From Paenibacillus gorillae (GTDB lineage: Bacteria; Bacillota; Bacilli; Paenibacillales; Paenibacillaceae): a DNA stretch of 58,830 nucleotides. Shown piece after piece: positions 25,079 to 34,564 of this stretch. Each line of letters opens with the position of its first letter. Position 1 is the stretch's first letter. Under the pieces are notes generated by a model. That model saw nothing but the letters and a program-made list of their open reading frames with translations, did no database searches and was not told where the DNA came from. A program made the position numbers and the translations under genes. The DNA lies in assembly GCF_000513275.1 (NCBI RefSeq), contig NZ_CBVJ010000131.1:1-58830 (forward strand), read 5' to 3'.

Positions 25079-27964
25079 TTATTCAACCGCGCCTGCTGCA
25101 ACACTTTCCGATTGGCGCAGCTTATTCGCTGTACGTTCACGATCACGCTCGAGAATCGGTTTTAAATATTTGCCGGTATAAGAACCCGACACTTTAATAA
25201 CCTCTTCAGGCGAGCCCGACGCGACGATCATGCCGCCGCCATTGCCGCCTTCTGGTCCCAAATCGATTAAATAGTCGGCTGTCTTGATTACATCAAGATT
25301 ATGCTCGATGACAAGTACAGATTCTCCGGAATCAACGAGACGATGGAGAACGTTCAACAGCCGATCGATATCGTCGACATGCAATCCGGTCGTTGGTTCA
25401 TCAAGAATATACAGCGTTTTTCCCGTGCTCCGGCGATAAAGCTCGGAAGCCAGTTTCACCCGCTGCGCTTCGCCGCCAGACAATGTCGTTGCCGGCTGTC
25501 CAAGCTTCATATAACCTAATCCAACGTCAAGCAGCGTTTGCAGCTTCCGATGAATACGCGGGATGTTCTCGAAAAAGCTGCAGCCGTCCTCGATAGTCAT
25601 CTCCAGTACTTCAGCAATATTTTTGCCTTTGTACTTAACCTCGAGTGTCTCCCGGTTATAACGCTTGCCCTTGCAGATTTCGCAAGGAACATAAATATCC
25701 GGCAGGAAATGCATTTCAATCTTAATAATGCCATCGCCGCGACAAGCCTCACAGCGGCCGCCCTTCACATTGAAGCTGAAACGGCCCTTCTTATAACCGC
25801 GAACTTTCGCTTCATTTGTCGTTGAATACAGGTCGCGAACATCATCGAATACGCCGGTGTAGGTAGCAGGGTTGGAGCGAGGCGTCCTCCCGATTGGCGA
25901 TTGGTCAATATCAATGACCTTCTCCAAGTGCTCTAATCCGCGAAGCTCCTTATACTGGCCAGGACGCGTCTTCGCTTTGTTCAAATCGCGAGCTAGCGTT
26001 TTGTACAAGATTTCGTTAACGAGCGTGGATTTACCGGAACCGGAAACACCCGTTACCGCTGTAAAAATACCTAGAGGAATTTTCACATTCACGCTCCGCA
26101 GGTTATTTTCCTTTGCACCGCGAATTTCAAGCCACTTTTCGCCCGTCGCTCTGCGTTGCAACGGTACTTCGATGAATTTTCTTCCGCTTAAATATTGACC
26201 GGTTAACGAATTCTCATCCGCCATCACTTCTTCCGGCGTACCTTCGGCAATGATCTGTCCACCGTGGATACCGGCGCCAGGACCGATATCGATAATGTAA
26301 TCGGCAGCAAGCATCGTATCCTCATCATGCTCTACGACAATCAGCGTATTGCCGAGATTACGCATATGCTCCAATGTCTCGATCAGCTTATCGTTATCCC
26401 GCTGATGCAGTCCGATGCTTGGCTCGTCCAGAATGTACAGGACGCCCATTAGACTGGAGCCAATCTGTGTAGCGAGACGAATGCGCTGTGCTTCACCGCC
26501 GGATAACGTACCGGCAGCCCGGCTCATCGACAAGTATTCCAGACCTACATTGACCAAGAAGCCAAGACGGCTGTTGATTTCTTTCAGAATCAAATGGGCA
26601 ATCTGACGCTCTTTGTCGTTCAGGTTCAGCGTTGTGAAAAACCGCTGCGCTTCGCCAATCGATAACGAAGTCACATAGGAAATACTTTGCGCCCCGATCG
26701 TCACCGCCAGACTTTCTTTCTTCAACCGGTGACCTTTGCAGCTGCTGCAAGGCTTCGCGCTCATATAGGCTTCTATATACTCGCGCATCATATCGGATGC
26801 GGTATCGCGATAACGACGTTCCAGGTTGTGGACAATCCCTTCAAATGGAACGTATGCTTCTTTGCGATGGCCGAAGTCATTCTCATAGACGAACTTGACT
26901 CGTTCGCCTCCTGTACCGTAGAGCAGCTTCTTCATCTGCTCAGCGGACAGCTCTGCAACCGGTACGTCCTTCGGAATATTGTAATGCTCACACACTGCGC
27001 TTAAAAATTGCGGATAATAGTTGGACGTGCTGCCCGCCCATGCCTCAAATGCCGCTTCGTTAATCGATTTGCTCATATCAGGCACAAGCAGATCCGGATC
27101 GACGATCATCTTCACACCCAAGCCGTCACATTCCGGGCAAGCACCGTACGGGCTGTTGAACGAGAACATCCGCGGCGCAAGCTCTTCAATGCTGAATCCG
27201 CATTCCGGACATGCCAGGTTCGAACTGAACAACAGCTCTTCCTGATCGATAATATCGACGAGAGCGCGACCCTCGGATAGCTTCAACGCTGTCTCTAAGG
27301 AATCGGCTAATCGGCTGTGGATATCCGATTTTACAACGATCCGGTCAACGACGACCTCAATCGTATGCTTCTTGTTTTTCTCCAGCTCGATTTTCTCGCT
27401 CAACTCACGAAGCTCACCGTTAACACGTACACGTACGTAACCCTGCTTCTGAATATCAGCAAGCAGCTTCGTATGTTCGCCCTTACGGCCGGAGATCAGC
27501 GGGGCTAGTATTTGCAATTTCGTTCTTTCCGGATACTCCATAATCCGGTCAACCATTTGCTCAACCGTTTGTGAAGTAATCTCAATGCCGTGGTCCGGAC
27601 AATGCGGCTTGCCTACACGGGCATACAACAGCCGCAAATAGTCATAGATTTCCGTAACGGTTCCTACCGTCGAACGCGGATTACGGCTTGTCGTTTTTTG
27701 ATCGATCGAGATCGCCGGTGAGAGACCTTCAATGGAATCGACATCCGGCTTCTCCATTTGCCCGAGAAATTGCCGGGCGTAAGCCGACAAAGATTCTACA
27801 TAACGACGCTGTCCCTCAGCGTAAATTGTATCGAAGGCAAGCGAGGACTTGCCGGAGCCGCTAAGCCCCGTAAGCACAACAAACTTGTCGCGCGGAATCG
27901 TGACGTCAATATTTTTCAAATTGTGGGCGCGGGCGCCCTTAATGACGATTTTATCACTAGCCAA
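25079..27964 (-). CDS. uvrA: excinuclease ABC subunit A (UvrA)
   Basis: UvrA detects bulky DNA lesions and loads UvrB in nucleotide excision repair. Both ABC ATPase halves are complete: Walker A GLSGSGKSS near residue 31 and GVSGSGKST near 640, with two LSGGEAQR signatures. Zinc-finger cysteine sets occur at about 253-281 (CPECGF, ACPEC) and about 738-764 (CEACRGDG, PCEICKGK). At 961 residues the length is normal. The start is a TTG at 27964 with GGAGGG eight bases upstream. It lies 29 bases after uvrB, in the same transcript. Confidence 0.97.
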   Translation of the reverse strand: MASDKIVIKGARAHNLKNIDVTIPRDKFVVLTGLSGSGKSSLAFDTIYAEGQRRYVESLSAYARQFLGQMEKPDVDSIEGLSPAISIDQKTTSRNPRSTVGTVTEIYDYLRLLYARVGKPHCPDHGIEITSQTVEQMVDRIMEYPERTKLQILAPLISGRKGEHTKLLADIQKQGYVRVRVNGELRELSEKIELEKNKKHTIEVVVDRIVVKSDIHSRLADSLETALKLSEGRALVDIIDQEELLFSSNLACPECGFSIEELAPRMFSFNSPYGACPECDGLGVKMIVDPDLLVPDMSKSINEAAFEAWAGSTSNYYPQFLSAVCEHYNIPKDVPVAELSAEQMKKLLYGTGGERVKFVYENDFGHRKEAYVPFEGIVHNLERRYRDTASDMMREYIEAYMSAKPCSSCKGHRLKKESLAVTIGAQSISYVTSLSIGEAQRFFTTLNLNDKERQIAHLILKEINSRLGFLVNVGLEYLSMSRAAGTLSGGEAQRIRLATQIGSSLMGVLYILDEPSIGLHQRDNDKLIETLEHMRNLGNTLIVVEHDEDTMLAADYIIDIGPGAGIHGGQIIAEGTPEEVMADENSLTGQYLSGRKFIEVPLQRRATGEKWLEIRGAKENNLRSVNVKIPLGIFTAVTGVSGSGKSTLVNEILYKTLARDLNKAKTRPGQYKELRGLEHLEKVIDIDQSPIGRTPRSNPATYTGVFDDVRDLYSTTNEAKVRGYKKGRFSFNVKGGRCEACRGDGIIKIEMHFLPDIYVPCEICKGKRYNRETLEVKYKGKNIAEVLEMTIEDGCSFFENIPRIHRKLQTLLDVGLGYMKLGQPATTLSGGEAQRVKLASELYRRSTGKTLYILDEPTTGLHVDDIDRLLNVLHRLVDSGESVLVIEHNLDVIKTADYLIDLGPEGGNGGGMIVASGSPEEVIKVSGSYTGKYLKPILERDRERTANKLRQSESVAAGAVE

Positions 27965-27993
27965 TCGAAAGCCCTCCTATCCCATTCATCTCT

Positions 27994-29976
27994 CTATCCC
28001 ATTTCGGCACGAAGCTCAAGCAATGCGTCGCGAAGCTCTGCAGCTTTTTCGAACTGCAAGTTTTTCGCTGCGTCTTTCATCTCGGCCTCGAGTCTTTGAA
28101 TCAGCGACTGGCGCTCCTTCTTCGACATATTGCCTTTCCCCACGCCGGTCAAATAATCTGCTTTCTCTTCTGCGACCTTTGTCGCTTCAATAACGTCATA
28201 CACCTTTTTCTTAATTGTCTGCGGTGTAATGCCATGCTTCTCGTTATGTGCGATCTGGATTCCACGACGGCGTTCCGTCTCCTTAATCGCTTTGTCCATC
28301 GAATCGGTAATTTTATCGCCATACATAATGACGCGTCCGTCGCTATTCCGCGCTGCGCGGCCGATCGTCTGAATGAGCGAGCGCTCCGAGCGAAGGAATC
28401 CTTCCTTATCAGCGTCAAGAATCGAGACGAGCGACACTTCCGGCAAGTCCAAGCCTTCCCGCAGCAAGTTAATGCCTACGAGAACATGGAACGTACCAAG
28501 CCGCAAATCACGCAAGATTGCAATCCTCTCCAGCGTCTTGATGTCGGAATGCAGGTAACGGACTTTAATGCCGATTTCTTTGAAATAATCCGTCAAATCC
28601 TCCGCCATCTTCTTCGTCAGCGTCGTGACCAGCACACGCTCATCCTTCGCGATCCGATCGCGGATTTCCACGAGCAAGTCATCGATTTGCCCTTTCGTCG
28701 GACGAACTTCAATAATAGGATCCAGCAAGCCGGTTGGCCGGATAATCTGCTCCACCATCGTCGGGCAATATTCCAGCTCATACGGACCAGGCGTCGCCGA
28801 CACGTAGATAGCCTGCGTGACCTTTCCTTCAAACTCCTCGAACTTCAACGGCCGGTTGTCCATAGCAGACGGAAGGCGGAAGCCGTGGTTGACCAGCATT
28901 TCCTTCCTCGCCCGGTCACCGTTGTACATCGCGCGAATTTGCGGCAGGGACACGTGCGACTCGTCGATCACGATCAGCATATCTTCTGGAAAATAGTCCA
29001 TCAGCGTATAAGGGGTTGCGCCGCGCTCACGGAACGTCAGCGGACCCGAATAATTCTCAATGCCGGAACAGAAGCCCATTTCCGCCATCATCTCAAGGTC
29101 ATAACGGGTACGCTGCTCCAGCCGCTGCGCTTCAAGCAGCTTGCCTTCTTCCCGCAATACCGCAAGACGCTCCTCCAGTTCGCGTTCGATGTTGACGAGC
29201 GCAACCTTCATCGTCTCTTCCTTGGTCACGAAGTGAGAGGCAGGGAAAATCGCGACATGCTCACGTTCCCCGGCAATTTCGCCAGTGAGCACGTCAATTT
29301 CCGTAATGCGCTCAATCTCGTCGCCAAACAGCTCGACCCGAATCGCCCGTTCATTGTTCGCTATCGGAAAAATCTCGATAATATCGCCGCGCACGCGGAA
29401 CGTACCGCGGGTAAAGCTGATATCGTTGCGCGCGTATTGAATATCGACCAGCTTATGCAGTATCGCATCGCGTGATTTCTCCATGCCTACACGGAGCGAC
29501 AGCACGAGACTGCCGTATTCATTAGGGGAACCGAGACCGTAAATACAGGAAACACTGGCAACGATAATAACGTCGCGACGATCGAACAGAGAACTGGTCG
29601 ATGCATGCCGCAGCTTATCGATCTCATCATTGATACTGGAATCCTTCTCAATATACGTATCGGTGGAAGGGATGTAGGCTTCCGGTTGATAATAGTCATA
29701 GTAACTGACGAAATATTCAACGGCATTGTCGGGGAAAAACTCTTTGAACTCGCTGCAAAGTTGAGCTGCCAATGTTTTGTTATGCGCGATGACGAGTGTT
29801 GGACGGTTCAACTGCTCAATTGCATTGGCGATCGTATACGTCTTTCCCGTCCCTGTCGCTCCAAGCAGCGTCTGATGCTTCACGCCTGCGTTAACGCCCG
29901 CCACAAGCTCGCGGATTGCCCCAGGCTGATCACCCTGCGGCTTATATTCCGACTTCAACACAAACTTGTCTTTCAC
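27994..29976 (-). CDS. uvrB: excinuclease ABC subunit B (UvrB)
   Basis: UvrB verifies the lesion and recruits UvrC. The protein shows Walker A LGATGTGKT near residue 38, the damage-probing beta-hairpin (YYDYYQPEAYIPSTDTYIEK), helicase motifs DESHVSLPQ and QTIGRAARN, and a C-terminal UVR coiled coil (FEKAAELRDALLELRAEM). I set the start at the GTG at 29976, which has GGAGG six bases upstream and gives the usual N-terminus (KDKFVLKSEYKPQGDQP). The longer open frame to 30024 has no ribosome binding site. First gene of uvrBA, about 200 bases after a promoter carrying a LexA-like box. Confidence 0.97.
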   Translation of the reverse strand: MKDKFVLKSEYKPQGDQPGAIRELVAGVNAGVKHQTLLGATGTGKTYTIANAIEQLNRPTLVIAHNKTLAAQLCSEFKEFFPDNAVEYFVSYYDYYQPEAYIPSTDTYIEKDSSINDEIDKLRHASTSSLFDRRDVIIVASVSCIYGLGSPNEYGSLVLSLRVGMEKSRDAILHKLVDIQYARNDISFTRGTFRVRGDIIEIFPIANNERAIRVELFGDEIERITEIDVLTGEIAGEREHVAIFPASHFVTKEETMKVALVNIERELEERLAVLREEGKLLEAQRLEQRTRYDLEMMAEMGFCSGIENYSGPLTFRERGATPYTLMDYFPEDMLIVIDESHVSLPQIRAMYNGDRARKEMLVNHGFRLPSAMDNRPLKFEEFEGKVTQAIYVSATPGPYELEYCPTMVEQIIRPTGLLDPIIEVRPTKGQIDDLLVEIRDRIAKDERVLVTTLTKKMAEDLTDYFKEIGIKVRYLHSDIKTLERIAILRDLRLGTFHVLVGINLLREGLDLPEVSLVSILDADKEGFLRSERSLIQTIGRAARNSDGRVIMYGDKITDSMDKAIKETERRRGIQIAHNEKHGITPQTIKKKVYDVIEATKVAEEKADYLTGVGKGNMSKKERQSLIQRLEAEMKDAAKNLQFEKAAELRDALLELRAEMG

Positions 29977-30184
29977 TTGCTTCCTCCACCCCGTTCCCGG
30001 CTCTTTGAAAACCATATGTTGCATATATGCTTATAACCGCTATAAATATCAGGATAAACACAGGCGGCGCCACCGCTGAGCGGAAGCCCTCCGCGCCTAT
30101 CTATCATTATAGTCAAATTTTCTCAAAACAAGCAGAAAAGAATCGTCATGCAAGTCCCGATTCTATATCTTAATAATACATATA

Positions 30185-30198
30185 AGAATGTATGTTCT
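30185..30198. promoter_or_regulatory. candidate LexA (DinR) box of uvrBA
   Basis: AGAATGTATGTTCT reads as GAAT-N4-GTTC, one change from the core GAAC-N4-GTTC of the Gram-positive SOS box. It lies just after the -10 of the uvrB promoter. uvrBA is SOS-controlled in B. subtilis. Confidence 0.65.
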
Positions 30199-30205
30199 CC
30201 TGTCT

Positions 30206-30234
30206 ATTATAGCTTCATTAAGGGCGTGTTGCAA
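30206..30234 (-). promoter_or_regulatory. sigma-A promoter of uvrBA
   Basis: Minus strand: -35 TTGCAA (30229-30234), 17-base spacer, consensus -10 TATAAT (30206-30211). Confidence 0.8.
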
Positions 30235-30239
30235 TGGGA

Positions 30240-30288
30240 AAACAAGAGAAGACTCCTCCTAAACTTTGCAGTTTAGGAAGGAGCCTTC
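30240..30288 (-). terminator. probable terminator of minJ-like gene
   Basis: Inverted repeat CTCCTCCTAAAC / GTTTAGGAAGGAG (one bulge or mismatch) followed on the minus strand by CTTCTCTTGTTTTCC, a loose U-rich tail. It overlaps the upstream edge of the uvrB promoter region. Confidence 0.6.
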
Positions 30289-30319
30289 CAGTTATGCCGA
30301 GAACGGCCATTTCATGCGT

Positions 30320-31625
30320 TTAGAGCGATGCTTTTTCGCCGGATGCCTTCTCCTCCGGCACTGAACGGCGATTGGAAGTTCTAGTGCTGCGAAGCAGCTC
30401 CAGCAAAGAGCTTGGTCCTGCGGCGGCATAATAATTCGCGTTCTCATCCGGCGCCAGTATGACACCGAGCTGATGATGGTCGCCGGCGTAACGGGCCCGC
30501 TGCACGAATTTCACTTCCCCCGCATGATTCAGAACTTCCAGCTTGCTGAGCGCCGAATTACTTTGCAGAGCCGCATGCAAATCTTCTTTATTATAGACGC
30601 GAACGCCATTTACCTTAGCGATAATCTCGCCGGGTTGTAGCCCCATCGCCTCCGCCGGTGTTTCCGGCACGATTCCCAAAAATACGCAGACCGCGGCGAT
30701 CGTTTACGAATAACGGGCTTCTAGCCGCTTCCACCGATCGGCTGCGCCATATAATCACCTCATGCAGAAGCAGAGAGACAAGTGCCGCAAGAGGCAGCAG
30801 CACCGGCTGCCACCAAGCCAACAAAGCAGCTGCCATCAAGCCGATGCTGAATAGCGTCAGCCCTTTGGCCGCATGCTTCGCCTTCTCCTTCGGGAGCATA
30901 GAACGGGTCAATTCGCTGAAGCCAATGACCATTGGCAGCGCGATGACCGTCCAGCCTTGCGACCAGTCGGCGCCGAGCAGCGGCGCCCAAGGCAGCGCCG
31001 TCTGTTCACCTCCTGCTGCCGGAACAAGCAGCAGCAGCGGCACAGGCCAGAAGCCTTGCAGCATATAGCCGCCGACCAGCTTCCCGCGCTTGCCCTCCAG
31101 GAACAGCGGCGTTGCAAGCTTGTCCCCTTGCCGGGCTACGAGCAGTGCCTCAGCCAAATGCAGAAGGGCAACGAGCATAAGCAGACCCGGCATGTCGATC
31201 TGATCCAGCGATGCCGCCATGCGGGCAATCGTCCCGCCTTGACCGGCCAACGGAATAAATCCGGCAATCCATTGCAGCAAAGCCAGAATCCCCGCTCCAT
31301 AAGCAAAGCATAAATAACGTATACGAAACAGCATTAGTACTGCTGCTGAGCCCCATAGCCATAACACAGCCTCCTGGGTTATCGCAGCTCCAATAAACGC
31401 TCCAATGACTGAGAAGCATAAGCCGGCCAGCAAACCTGCCAGCATAGCCCGGCCGAGCAGCCTTGGCCAATAATGAAGACGTACGGCAAACATTTGCCGC
31501 TCCAATCGGATTTGCCTCGTATACTGCAGGGCAATAAATAAAACCGCTATATAATAAAAAGGCTGTGCAAGCAAGTGCACCGCTGCCGATTCCAGTTGCT
31601 TTAATAAGGTTAAAGCTGTATCCAC
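30320..31625 (-). pseudogene. minJ: minJ-like polytopic membrane PDZ protein split by a one-base frameshift
   Basis: Residues 1-315 (31625 to about 30684) form a membrane part with seven or eight helices. A PDZ domain and tail (GIVPETPAEAMGLQPGEIIAKVNGVRV) continue in another frame to 30320. The join is a run of five T on the minus strand (30678-30682). With four T the text would read LRI-L-GIVPETP without a break; with five, the first frame runs 20 more residues and stops at 30615. Position next to ctpB-, ftsX- and ftsE-type genes and the architecture match B. subtilis MinJ, the topology factor linking DivIVA to MinCD. This may be a mutation or a sequencing error. The start is a GTG with GAGGAG upstream. 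Confidence 0.8.
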
Positions 31626-31680
31626 CGTTGCGACCGTCTCCTCTCCTGTAAACTATGTAATCTGCAAAACCTGTGCCGCC

Positions 31681-31719
31681 AAAAATAAAAGGCTGACTCC
31701 GACTAACCAGAGCCAACCT
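31681..31719 (-). terminator. terminator of S41 peptidase gene
   Basis: 10-bp stem with two wobbles (minus strand AGGTTGGCTC / GAGTCAGCCT) followed by TTTATTTTTGG. Confidence 0.75.
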
Positions 31720-31742
31720 ATTATTCATTCGACACGGCCCGG

Positions 31743-33197
31743 TTATTTCCTGCCGGCCGCTTGGATTGCTTCTTTCATTTGGAGATCATGACCTTCGTCC
31801 TGCAGCCACTTGATAACAGCCCGCTCCAAAGCTTCAGCTGTTTTCGCGTCCACCTCTCCGGTCGAAGATAGACCGGCGTCGCTTTGGAAGCTTTTCACCG
31901 CTTGAACCGTCTCATCGCTAAAGTAACCGTCCTTGCGCGCCGGATCATACCCCAAGCCGCTCAGCATAACCTGTACGCTGCGCACCTGCTCCCCGATCGT
32001 ATCTTTGCGCAGCGGTTCAGCTAATGACAGTCTAGCTGCACTGTATAATGCCGGAGGCTGTACTTCAATATCCGGCTTGATCCCCTTTTCATGAATCCAG
32101 TTGCCGTCCGGCGTCAGCCATTTCGCAATCGTCATCTTCACCAAGCTTCCGTCTCCAAGCGACTTATTGTAGCTCACTTGGACGGTCCCTTTGCCGAACG
32201 TCGTCTCTCCAACGAGCACGGCGTTTGCGCGTTCTTTCAACGCGCCAGCCAAAATCTCAGATGCGCTTGCGCTCCCTTTGTTCATCAGGACGACGAGCGG
32301 ATAGTTTTTCGCTATGCCATCCTTCGATTTGGACGCATCCCGCTTCCCGTCCCGGTCCTCGACCTGTACGATCGTCTCGTCTTTCGGCACAAAGGATTGC
32401 GCAATGTCCACAACGACAGGCAAAACGCCGCCCGGGTTGTTGCGCACATCAATAACTAGACCCTTCAGTCCATTACTTTCCTCAAGACGGGCAAGCTCCT
32501 CCTTGAAGCGTTCTGCCGTATTCCAAGAGAACTGACGAATCTCTATAATTCCGATTCCGTCGTCGCGCTTCTTGGCATACACCGTCTCGACGTCAATATC
32601 GTCGCGAACCAGAATAAGCTCGATCGGCTCGGAAAAGCCGCTTCTCATAATATTCAGCTTCGCTTTCGATCCCTTCGGCCCGCGAATCTTTCCTACGGCC
32701 TCATTCAGGCTCAAGCCATCCAGCTTTTCTCCGTTAACTGACACCACAACATCTTTAGCCATCAGACCGGCGCGCTCTGCAGGAGAGCCTTTGATCGGGG
32801 ATACGATCATAATCCGCCCCTTGTCCATCGTTACTTCCGCACCTATGCCTGTGAACGAGCCTTCAATCGTCTCCGAAAAATGCTGCGCAACATCCTTCTC
32901 CATATACACGGAATAAGGATCGTTTAATGCGGTCATCATGCCCCGTACCGCGCCGTCCACCAGTTTATTCCGGTCCGTTTCATGAACATATTTCGTCTCG
33001 ATCAGATCGAGCACCGTATTCATTTTGGACAACTCTTCTTTGGAGAAGCCCTTTCCTTCGGATGCGGCTGCCGAAACAGCAGGCCGTTTCCCCGCATCCC
33101 GCAGCATTTGCTGGTCCGCCCAGGTCAATGTAATCGCCATTGTGGCAATCATCGTCAACAGGACGAATGCGACTACGGTACGTCCTCTAAATTGCAC
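31743..33197 (-). CDS. S41 family carboxy-terminal processing protease (CtpA/CtpB-like)
   Basis: The membrane-anchored protease has an N-terminal helix (about 8-25), a PDZ domain (about 85-180), an S41 domain with Ser in NKGSASASEIL and Lys in FGKGTVQ, and a C-terminal peptidoglycan-binding domain (GEQVRSVQVMLSGLGY, about 410-470). It likely cleaves envelope or signalling proteins outside the membrane, as CtpB does in Bacillus. I chose the GTG at 33197 (AAAGGTGG seven bases upstream), giving 484 residues; an ATG at 33254 has no ribosome binding site. It sits between the M23 activator and the minJ-like gene, as in B. subtilis. Confidence 0.92.
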   Translation of the reverse strand: MQFRGRTVVAFVLLTMIATMAITLTWADQQMLRDAGKRPAVSAAASEGKGFSKEELSKMNTVLDLIETKYVHETDRNKLVDGAVRGMMTALNDPYSVYMEKDVAQHFSETIEGSFTGIGAEVTMDKGRIMIVSPIKGSPAERAGLMAKDVVVSVNGEKLDGLSLNEAVGKIRGPKGSKAKLNIMRSGFSEPIELILVRDDIDVETVYAKKRDDGIGIIEIRQFSWNTAERFKEELARLEESNGLKGLVIDVRNNPGGVLPVVVDIAQSFVPKDETIVQVEDRDGKRDASKSKDGIAKNYPLVVLMNKGSASASEILAGALKERANAVLVGETTFGKGTVQVSYNKSLGDGSLVKMTIAKWLTPDGNWIHEKGIKPDIEVQPPALYSAARLSLAEPLRKDTIGEQVRSVQVMLSGLGYDPARKDGYFSDETVQAVKSFQSDAGLSSTGEVDAKTAEALERAVIKWLQDEGHDLQMKEAIQAAGRK

Positions 33198-33337
33198 CTC
33201 GACACCACCTTTGCCATGATGGCCGCAGTACGCATAATCGCACATACAGGCCATGCGTCAAATTTCGCTAACCACACTAGTATATGACAAGCCGTCCATC
33301 TTTATTGATAAAATCAGCTTTTCACTTTTCAACAGCT

Positions 33338-33366
33338 GAAAAATAAGGCAGCCGTTAGGCTGCCTC
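33338..33366 (-). terminator. terminator of ftsEX-M23 unit
   Basis: 8-bp perfect stem AGGCAGCC / GGCTGCCT with a GTTA loop, followed on the minus strand by TATTTTTC. Confidence 0.8.
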
Positions 33367-33379
33367 ATTACTGATCCGA

Positions 33380-34564
33380 TTATTTCAAATATCCGCTCGG
33401 ATTAACAGGAGTCTGATCCTTGCGCACTTCAAAGTGAAGATGAGGCCCTGTCGAGATGCCGGTATTGCCGCTTTCCGCGATTTTCTGGCCGCGTTTGACC
33501 GTATCGCCCTTGCTTACCAGCAAGCCGTTGTTTTTAATATGGCCGTAAAGCGTCCACAGACCGTTGCCATGATCGATAATGATGCAGTTGCCATAGCCGC
33601 TCCACACTTGCGAGACGATAACAACGCCGCCCTCAGCCGCGTAGATCGGAGTCCCTTGCGGTACGGCAAAGTCCATTCCGGCATGCAGCTTTTTCTTGCC
33701 CGTTACCGGATGAATCCGATAACCGAAGTTGGAGCTTACGCGGTAGTTATCGCGAATCGGCATCGCTAGCTTACCGCCGCTGTATGGGGTTTTAATTTTT
33801 TTCTTTTCTTTCTCCAAATCGGAAACCTTCTTCGCCAGTGCAATCAGCAGCGCTTCCTGCTCCTCGCTGATTTCATCCAGTTCCTCGATCTTTTTGTTAT
33901 AGTTAGCGATCAAAACTTCCTTCTGCTCTTCCTTCTTCTTCAGCTCCGACTTATAAGTCTGAAGCTTGGCGTAGGATACTTTAACTTCATCCAAAGCTTT
34001 CGCAACTTTATCTTGCTTTTCAATAACGAGAGCCTTGTCTTTTTTATGCTGCTCCAAAATGTTGCGGTCCTGGCTCAAAATCGATTGCAGCGAATCGAAT
34101 CGATCGAGAAAATCCATAAAACTGGTAGAGCTCAGCAAAACATCCAGGTACGAGACGAACCCATTCTCATACATCAATCGAAGACGCTGTTGAAGCAGCT
34201 GATCGCGGGATTCCACGCGCTGCTCCGCTTCCACCAGATCCTCGCCAGCCTGCTGAAGCTCCTCTTCCTTATCATCCACCTGCGTCTGCACACGAACCAG
34301 ATTAACCGTCACCGTGTCGAGCTCTTTCATAATCGTCTCGATCGATTTCTGTGCATCGGCTTTCTGTCCGTTAATGTTAGCCTTCTGCTGTTCCGCAGAA
34401 GCTGCGTTTTTCTCCGCTTGATCGATCTGTTTTTTCGCGGCAGCGAGATCCTTATTGATTTTATCGATAGAGGAAGCGGCGTAACCGCCTACAGGCTGCA
34501 ACATAAAAACCGTCAGCATCGTTATGACAATAAGCAGTTTTTTTCCTTTCACCCGAGCGGTCAC
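33380..34564 (-). CDS. murein hydrolase activator/M23 endopeptidase (EnvC-like), FtsEX partner
   Basis: After a signal peptide (1-30) comes a long coiled coil (about 32-255) and a C-terminal LytM/M23 domain (275-390). The domain keeps the zinc motifs HAGMD and GPHLHFE plus LYGHI, so it is probably an active endopeptidase, unlike degenerate EnvC. The GTG start directly follows the ftsX stop. A second GTG at 34552 has AGGTGA eight bases upstream and is the likelier start. The coiled coil followed by LytM and the position after ftsEX indicate a cell-wall hydrolase controlled by FtsEX during division or elongation. Confidence 0.92.
   Translation of the reverse strand: MTARVKGKKLLIVITMLTVFMLQPVGGYAASSIDKINKDLAAAKKQIDQAEKNAASAEQQKANINGQKADAQKSIETIMKELDTVTVNLVRVQTQVDDKEEELQQAGEDLVEAEQRVESRDQLLQQRLRLMYENGFVSYLDVLLSSTSFMDFLDRFDSLQSILSQDRNILEQHKKDKALVIEKQDKVAKALDEVKVSYAKLQTYKSELKKKEEQKEVLIANYNKKIEELDEISEEQEALLIALAKKVSDLEKEKKKIKTPYSGGKLAMPIRDNYRVSSNFGYRIHPVTGKKKLHAGMDFAVPQGTPIYAAEGGVVIVSQVWSGYGNCIIIDHGNGLWTLYGHIKNNGLLVSKGDTVKRGQKIAESGNTGISTGPHLHFEVRKDQTPVNPSGYLK

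Noticed and set aside
28096..29475. Long plus-strand frame (459 codons) opposite uvrB
   Set aside because: It is a mirror of the codon bias of uvrB; composition and lack of a start signal mark it as a shadow.
30670..30690. Programmed frameshift in the minJ-like gene
   Set aside because: Restoring the frame needs +1 movement at ATT TTT GGG without a slow codon or stop, and no stimulatory element is seen. Five T is too short for efficient transcriptional slippage. A mutation or read error is simpler.
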